9,036 bases of DNA from JAZNUH01 sp045592225 (GTDB lineage: Bacteria > Bacillota > Clostridia > UMGS1883 > UMGS1540), in the NCBI GenBank assembly GCA_045592225.1, contig JAZNUH010000119.1, positions 1 through 9,036 on the forward strand, given 5' to 3'. A program made the translations under genes and the position numbers. Of this stretch, positions 5,750-9,036 are shown piece after piece (the first letter of the stretch is position 1; every line of letters begins with the position of its first letter). The notes below the pieces were generated by a model. It did not search any database. It saw only the letters and a list, made by a program, of their open reading frames with translations, and had not been told where the DNA came from.

Positions 5750-6949
5750 ATGAATGTTAAAATAACCCCTTCGAAAATATCGGGCGTTGCATTGGCGCCG
5801 CCGTCAAAGAGCATGGCGCACAGGCTTATAATTTGTGCTGCGTTGGCTGACGGAGAGTCCCACATCGGCAACATTGCTATGAGCGAGGACATAAAGGCAA
5901 CCTCGGCTTGTATGCGCGAGCTGGGAAGCCTTATTGCCCCCGACGGGGACACACTTATCATAAAAAACGGCGAGTGCGAAGGGGACAAGCTTTTATTTGT
6001 AAACGAAAGCGGCTCGACATTGCGTTTTCTTATTCCGCTTGCATTAACAGGTGACAGAGTGACCTTTGTGGGCAAGCCGCGACTTTTTGAACGTCCTTTG
6101 GGCATTTACCAGGATATTTGCAAAAAGCAGGGCATTATGTTTGAAAAAGACGGACAATCGGTGACCGTAAAGGGTGTTCTGTCTTCGGGTGAGTATGAAA
6201 TCCCGGGCGATGTGTCCAGCCAGTTTATAAGCGGACTTTTGTTTGCTCTGCCACGTCTTTCGGGTGACAGCACCATTAAAATCAAGGGCAAGTTTGAAAG
6301 CAAAAATTATGTGTATATGACCCTTGATGCTATGGCAAAGTTCGGCGTTAAGGCATTCTTTGAAGGGGAGGACACAATCAGAATACCCGGAGGGCAAAGC
6401 TATATCCCATGTGATATAAGTGTGGAGGGCGACTGGTCCAATGCCGCATTTTTTGAGGCATTAAATTATGTAGGCGAAAATTCCGTTACCGTGACAGGTC
6501 TTGCACAGGACAGCCTGCAGGGTGACGCTGTATATAAAGAATATTTTGAAAAGATAAAAGCGGGCGGAGCGGTGTTATCCCTTGCCGACTGTCCCGATTT
6601 GGCGCCCATACTTTTTGCGGTAGCGGCAGAGCTTGGCGGTGCAGAGTTTACACACACCCGACGTCTTAAAATAAAAGAGAGTGACAGGGCGGCGGTTATG
6701 GCAGAGGAGCTCTCCAAAATGGGTGCAGAGGTACAGGTATACGATGACAGCGTAAAGGTTATATGCGGTGGATTGCACGCGCCCGATGAGCCAATATCCA
6801 GCCACAACGACCACAGAATTGCAATGGCGATGAGTGTTTTAGCCGCAAAATACGGCGGCGTGATTACCGATGCAGGGGCGGTGGCAAAGAGCATGCCCGA
6901 CTTTTTTGACAGGCTTTCAGATTTGGGAATTGGAGTGACAGAGGTATGA
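5750..6949 (+). CDS. aroA: 3-phosphoshikimate 1-carboxyvinyltransferase (EPSP synthase)
   Basis: AroA joins phosphoenolpyruvate to shikimate 3-phosphate to give EPSP. The 399-residue protein shows PPSKSMAHR (17-25, with K20, S21, R25), NESGSTLRF (85-93), KPRLFERPL (109-117), DVSSQF (154-159), EGDWSNAAFF (226-235), CPDLAP with catalytic D283, KIKESDR (307-313), NDHRIAMA (353-360) and AKSMPDFF (379-386). These cover both lobes and the expected substrate residues. The loop equivalent to E. coli GNAGTAMRP reads ESGSTLRF, so the residues matching Thr97 and Pro101 appear as Ser and Phe; this loop contacts glyphosate, so sensitivity may differ, but it cannot be read from sequence alone. The start at 5750 has AAGGAG (5738-5743) six bases upstream. 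Its stop overlaps the tyrA start as ATGA. Confidence 0.97.
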   Translation: MNVKITPSKISGVALAPPSKSMAHRLIICAALADGESHIGNIAMSEDIKATSACMRELGSLIAPDGDTLIIKNGECEGDKLLFVNESGSTLRFLIPLALTGDRVTFVGKPRLFERPLGIYQDICKKQGIMFEKDGQSVTVKGVLSSGEYEIPGDVSSQFISGLLFALPRLSGDSTIKIKGKFESKNYVYMTLDAMAKFGVKAFFEGEDTIRIPGGQSYIPCDISVEGDWSNAAFFEALNYVGENSVTVTGLAQDSLQGDAVYKEYFEKIKAGGAVLSLADCPDLAPILFAVAAELGGAEFTHTRRLKIKESDRAAVMAEELSKMGAEVQVYDDSVKVICGGLHAPDEPISSHNDHRIAMAMSVLAAKYGGVITDAGAVAKSMPDFFDRLSDLGIGVTEV

Positions 6950-7803
6950 TACTTACAAAGGACAAAAAAATACTTATAGTGGGTCTTGGACTTATGGGCG
7001 GCAGCTATGCCATAGCGCTCAAAAAGAAGGGATACCACGTATCTGCAATTACAAAGGAGCAGGGGGACATTGAGTTTGCCCTTGAAAACAGAATGATTGA
7101 CGAGGGGTGTGCAGGGGTTGACAGCCGTCTTATAAAAGAGGCGGACGTTATTATATTTGCTCTGTATCCCACAGTGCTTATTGAGTGGCTTGGGGACTAT
7201 GGTCATCTCATAAAAGCGGGTACGGTAATAACAGATGTTACAGGTGTAAAGGGCTGTATTGTGGACAAAATACAATCTATGCTGCCCGGTGGCATTGAGT
7301 TTATTGCGGCGCACCCCATGGCGGGACGTGAATCCTACGGCGCCCGAAACAGCACCGATGCCATTTTCAAAGATGCCAACTACATTGTAGTGCCCACCGA
7401 AAAAAATACTCCCGATGCCATAAGGCTTTGCAAGGAGCTGGGCGGTCAGCTGGGCTTTCGCAGGATTGCACAGCTATCAGTTGCCGAGCACGACAAAATG
7501 ATTGCCTTTTTGTCACAGCTGACACATTGTATTGCCGTATCGCTCATGTGCACAAGCGACAATCCCAATATAAGAGAATATACAGGTGACTCCTTCCGCG
7601 ACCTTACACGAATTGCAAAGATAAATGAAAATATGTGGAGCGAGCTGTTTATTTTAAACAAGGATGCCCTGCTTTGCGAAATTGACGCCTTTATGGGACA
7701 AATTCAAAAGCTGCGCGGCATGATTGAAACAGAGGATGTTGACGGAATGAAGCAGATGATGATTTGCTCCACCGAGAGAAGAAAGACCTTTGACAGAAAG
7801 TAG
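6946..7803 (+). CDS. tyrA: Prephenate dehydrogenase
   Basis: TyrA oxidises and decarboxylates prephenate to 4-hydroxyphenylpyruvate, the precursor of Tyr. The 285-residue protein begins with a Rossmann fold, GLGLMGGS (13-20), followed by TDVTGVK (96-102), AAHPMAGRE (121-129) with H123, EHD (181-183), LSQLTH (189-194) with H194, and GDSFRDLTR (214-222) with R218, matching the family's catalytic and substrate-binding residues. It is the monofunctional form: no chorismate mutase domain is fused, and no C-terminal ACT domain is present, so feedback by Tyr through an ACT domain is not expected. The start overlaps the aroA stop (ATGA, 6946-6949), with GGAG at 6932-6935, which indicates coupled translation. 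PheA, at the other end of the cluster, draws on the same prephenate. Confidence 0.96.
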   Translation: MILTKDKKILIVGLGLMGGSYAIALKKKGYHVSAITKEQGDIEFALENRMIDEGCAGVDSRLIKEADVIIFALYPTVLIEWLGDYGHLIKAGTVITDVTGVKGCIVDKIQSMLPGGIEFIAAHPMAGRESYGARNSTDAIFKDANYIVVPTEKNTPDAIRLCKELGGQLGFRRIAQLSVAEHDKMIAFLSQLTHCIAVSLMCTSDNPNIREYTGDSFRDLTRIAKINENMWSELFILNKDALLCEIDAFMGQIQKLRGMIETEDVDGMKQMMICSTERRKTFDRK

Positions 7804-7812
7804 GAACATATT

Positions 7813-8841
7813 ATGAACATGAATTTTTTAAGAAAGTTACCAATACCAAAGGACATTAAGGCAGAGTACCCTGTTACGCCCGAAATGGAAGCGGCAAAGC
7901 AAAAGCAGGATGACGAGGTTAAAAAAATATTTACAGGCGAGTCGGACAAGTTTTTGCTTGTAATTGGTCCCTGCTCGGCAGATGACCGCGAGCCGGTGCT
8001 TGATTACATGGGGCGCTTACGCAAGGTGGCAGACGAGGTGAGCGACAGGGTGGTTATTATCCCCAGAGTATATACCAACAAGCCGCGTACAACAGGTGCG
8101 GGCTACAAGGGTATGCTGCATCAGCCTGCACCCGACCAAAAGCCCGACATGCTCCGCGGTATTGTTGCCATAAGAGAGCTGCACATGGCGGCGCTGCGCG
8201 ACTACGGTTTTTCCTGTGCCGACGAAATGCTCTATCCCGAAAATTACCGCTATTTATCCGACCTTCTGGGTTATGTTGCCATTGGTGCGCGCTCGGTTGA
8301 GGACCAGCATCACCGTCTTACTTCAAGCGGATTGGATATTCCTGTGGGCATGAAAAACCCCACAGAAGGGGATTTATCCATTATGCTCAATGCGGTATAT
8401 GCGGCGCAGAATGCTCACACCTTTATTTACAGAGGCTGGGAGGTACAAAGCAGCGGCAACCCCTACACCCACTGTATTTTGCGCGGGTACATGGACAGTC
8501 AGGGCAGAAGTATTCCCAACTACCATTACGAGGATATACAGAGGCTTGACGAGGGGTACAAGCAGGCGGGACTTAAAAATCCTGCGGTGCTTGTCGATGT
8601 TAATCACTCAAATTCGGGTAAAAGGTATCTTGAGCAGATAAGAATTTCAAAGGATGTACTGCACAGCCGCAGACAGAATGATGATATAAAGAAGCTGGTT
8701 AAGGGTCTTATGATTGAAAGCTATATTGAGGACGGGGCGCAGAAAATCGGCGAGAGTGTGTATGGGAAGTCCATTACAGACCCGTGTTTAGGCTGGGAAA
8801 AATCACAAAGGCTTATATACGACATTGCAGAGCTTGTGTGA
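7813..8841 (+). CDS. aroF: 3-deoxy-7-phosphoheptulonate (DAHP) synthase, type I-alpha
   Basis: This enzyme condenses phosphoenolpyruvate with erythrose 4-phosphate, the entry step of the pathway. The 342-residue protein matches the AroF/AroG/AroH type: GPCSADD (52-58), PRVYTNKPRTT (84-94), GYKGM (97-101), GARSVEDQHHR (158-168), PVGMKNPT (177-184) and DVNHSNSGK (262-270). C54, H265, E302 and D323 fall where the E. coli enzyme has its metal ligands. There is no fused ACT or mutase domain; which amino acid inhibits it cannot be told from sequence alone, and aroG would be an equally fair symbol. The start at 7813 has AGGA (7802-7805) overlapping the tyrA stop; a second ATG at 7819 is possible but less well spaced. 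It is the last gene of the run, which is unusual for the first enzyme of the pathway but common enough in gene clusters. Confidence 0.96.
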   Translation: MNMNFLRKLPIPKDIKAEYPVTPEMEAAKQKQDDEVKKIFTGESDKFLLVIGPCSADDREPVLDYMGRLRKVADEVSDRVVIIPRVYTNKPRTTGAGYKGMLHQPAPDQKPDMLRGIVAIRELHMAALRDYGFSCADEMLYPENYRYLSDLLGYVAIGARSVEDQHHRLTSSGLDIPVGMKNPTEGDLSIMLNAVYAAQNAHTFIYRGWEVQSSGNPYTHCILRGYMDSQGRSIPNYHYEDIQRLDEGYKQAGLKNPAVLVDVNHSNSGKRYLEQIRISKDVLHSRRQNDDIKKLVKGLMIESYIEDGAQKIGESVYGKSITDPCLGWEKSQRLIYDIAELV

Positions 8842-8849
8842 GGGGTGTG

Positions 8850-8884
8850 AAAATGCAAAATTCAAAATGCAAAATGCAAAATTA
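8850..8884 (+). repeat. Heptanucleotide array, five units, after aroF
   Basis: Five exact-length units read AAAATGC, AAAATTC, AAAATGC, AAAATGC, AAAATTA, starting 8 bases after the aroF stop. It is the same family as the aroC and aroQ tracts, again placed at a gene's 3' end and on the same strand. Confidence 0.8.
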
Positions 8885-8908
8885 CGGAGAGGAAACGGAA
8901 AAACCAGC

Positions 8909-8967
8909 ACATAGGTAAGTAATTTGTGTCAGAACATAGGTAAGCCGGTGGTAAGTACAGGTAAGCC
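8909..8967 (+). repeat. Four GGTAAG repeats (ACATAGGTAAG family)
   Basis: GGTAAG occurs at 8914, 8939, 8950 and 8960. Two copies extend to ACATAGGTAAG (8909-8919 and 8934-8944), and another is ACAGGTAAGCC (8957-8967), close to ACATAGGTAAGCC (8934-8946). Repeated short sites like this are found at the ends of some transposons and at protein-binding regions. No transposase is visible in the window, so the role is open. Confidence 0.55.
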
Positions 8968-9031
8968 CTTTGTCAAGGTGGAGATTGCAAGGTTTCGCAA
9001 TACGGAAGCTTGCAATACTACCTTGACAAAG
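8968..9031. repeat. Long imperfect inverted repeat at window edge
   Basis: CTTTGTCAAGGT (8968-8979) pairs exactly with ACCTTGACAAAG (9020-9031), and inside it ATTGCAAG (8984-8991) pairs with CTTGCAAT (9009-9016), leaving a 17-base loop. ATTGC at 8984 can instead pair with GCAAT at 8997-9001, giving a second possible fold. The window ends 5 bases later, so a T-run that would make it a terminator cannot be checked. Confidence 0.6.
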
Positions 9032-9036
9032 CCGAT

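Noticed and set aside
6466..7314. Long open frame of 282 codons on the minus strand across aroA and tyrA
   Set aside because: It lies opposite two clearly conserved genes, has no recognisable domain, and its protein is rich in residues expected from reading the complement of coding DNA.

Overview
The window holds a compact, one-directional cluster for aromatic amino acid synthesis. Eight genes, all on the + strand, encode every step of the shikimate pathway from phosphoenolpyruvate and erythrose 4-phosphate to chorismate, plus the first committed enzymes of the Phe and Tyr branches. The likely host is a Gram-positive anaerobe of the Clostridia (Oscillospiraceae/Ruminococcaceae-like). This rests on strong purine-rich Shine-Dalgarno sites, the protein flavour (type II dehydroquinase, type I-alpha DAHP synthase, clostridial-style EPSP synthase with NESGSTLRF) and the kind of small intergenic repeats present. 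The taxonomic call is inference.

Layout. 1-281: leader with a probable intrinsic terminator (98-130) and three further stem-loops before the first gene. 282-3549: pheA (chorismate mutase-prephenate dehydratase), aroB (dehydroquinate synthase) and aroC (chorismate synthase), with 2-nt gaps. 3550-4039: a 490-base gap made almost wholly of repeats and secondary structure: a heptanucleotide array that begins inside aroC, an intrinsic terminator, an array of micro-hairpins joined by AATTCAT linkers, and a highly folded element of about 190 bases with 10-bp inverted ends, bracketed by a 25-bp direct repeat. 4040-8841: aroE-aroK (one fused shikimate dehydrogenase-shikimate kinase), aroQ (type II dehydroquinase), aroA (EPSP synthase), tyrA (prephenate dehydrogenase) and aroF (DAHP synthase), tightly spaced or overlapping. 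8842-9036: no gene; a third heptanucleotide tract, four GGTAAG repeats and a long inverted repeat at the window edge.

How it works together. AroF makes DAHP; AroB closes the ring to 3-dehydroquinate; AroQ dehydrates it; the two halves of AroE-AroK reduce dehydroshikimate and phosphorylate shikimate; AroA adds enolpyruvate; AroC makes chorismate. PheA takes chorismate through prephenate to phenylpyruvate, and TyrA takes prephenate to 4-hydroxyphenylpyruvate. A transaminase for the last step, and trp genes, are not in the window.

The enzymes themselves are well-known families. The less explained material is the repeat and structure content, including a chorismate synthase whose C-terminal tail is encoded by repeat DNA, and the two-domain fusion of consecutive pathway enzymes. 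I do not see a clearly new defence, mobile or signalling system.
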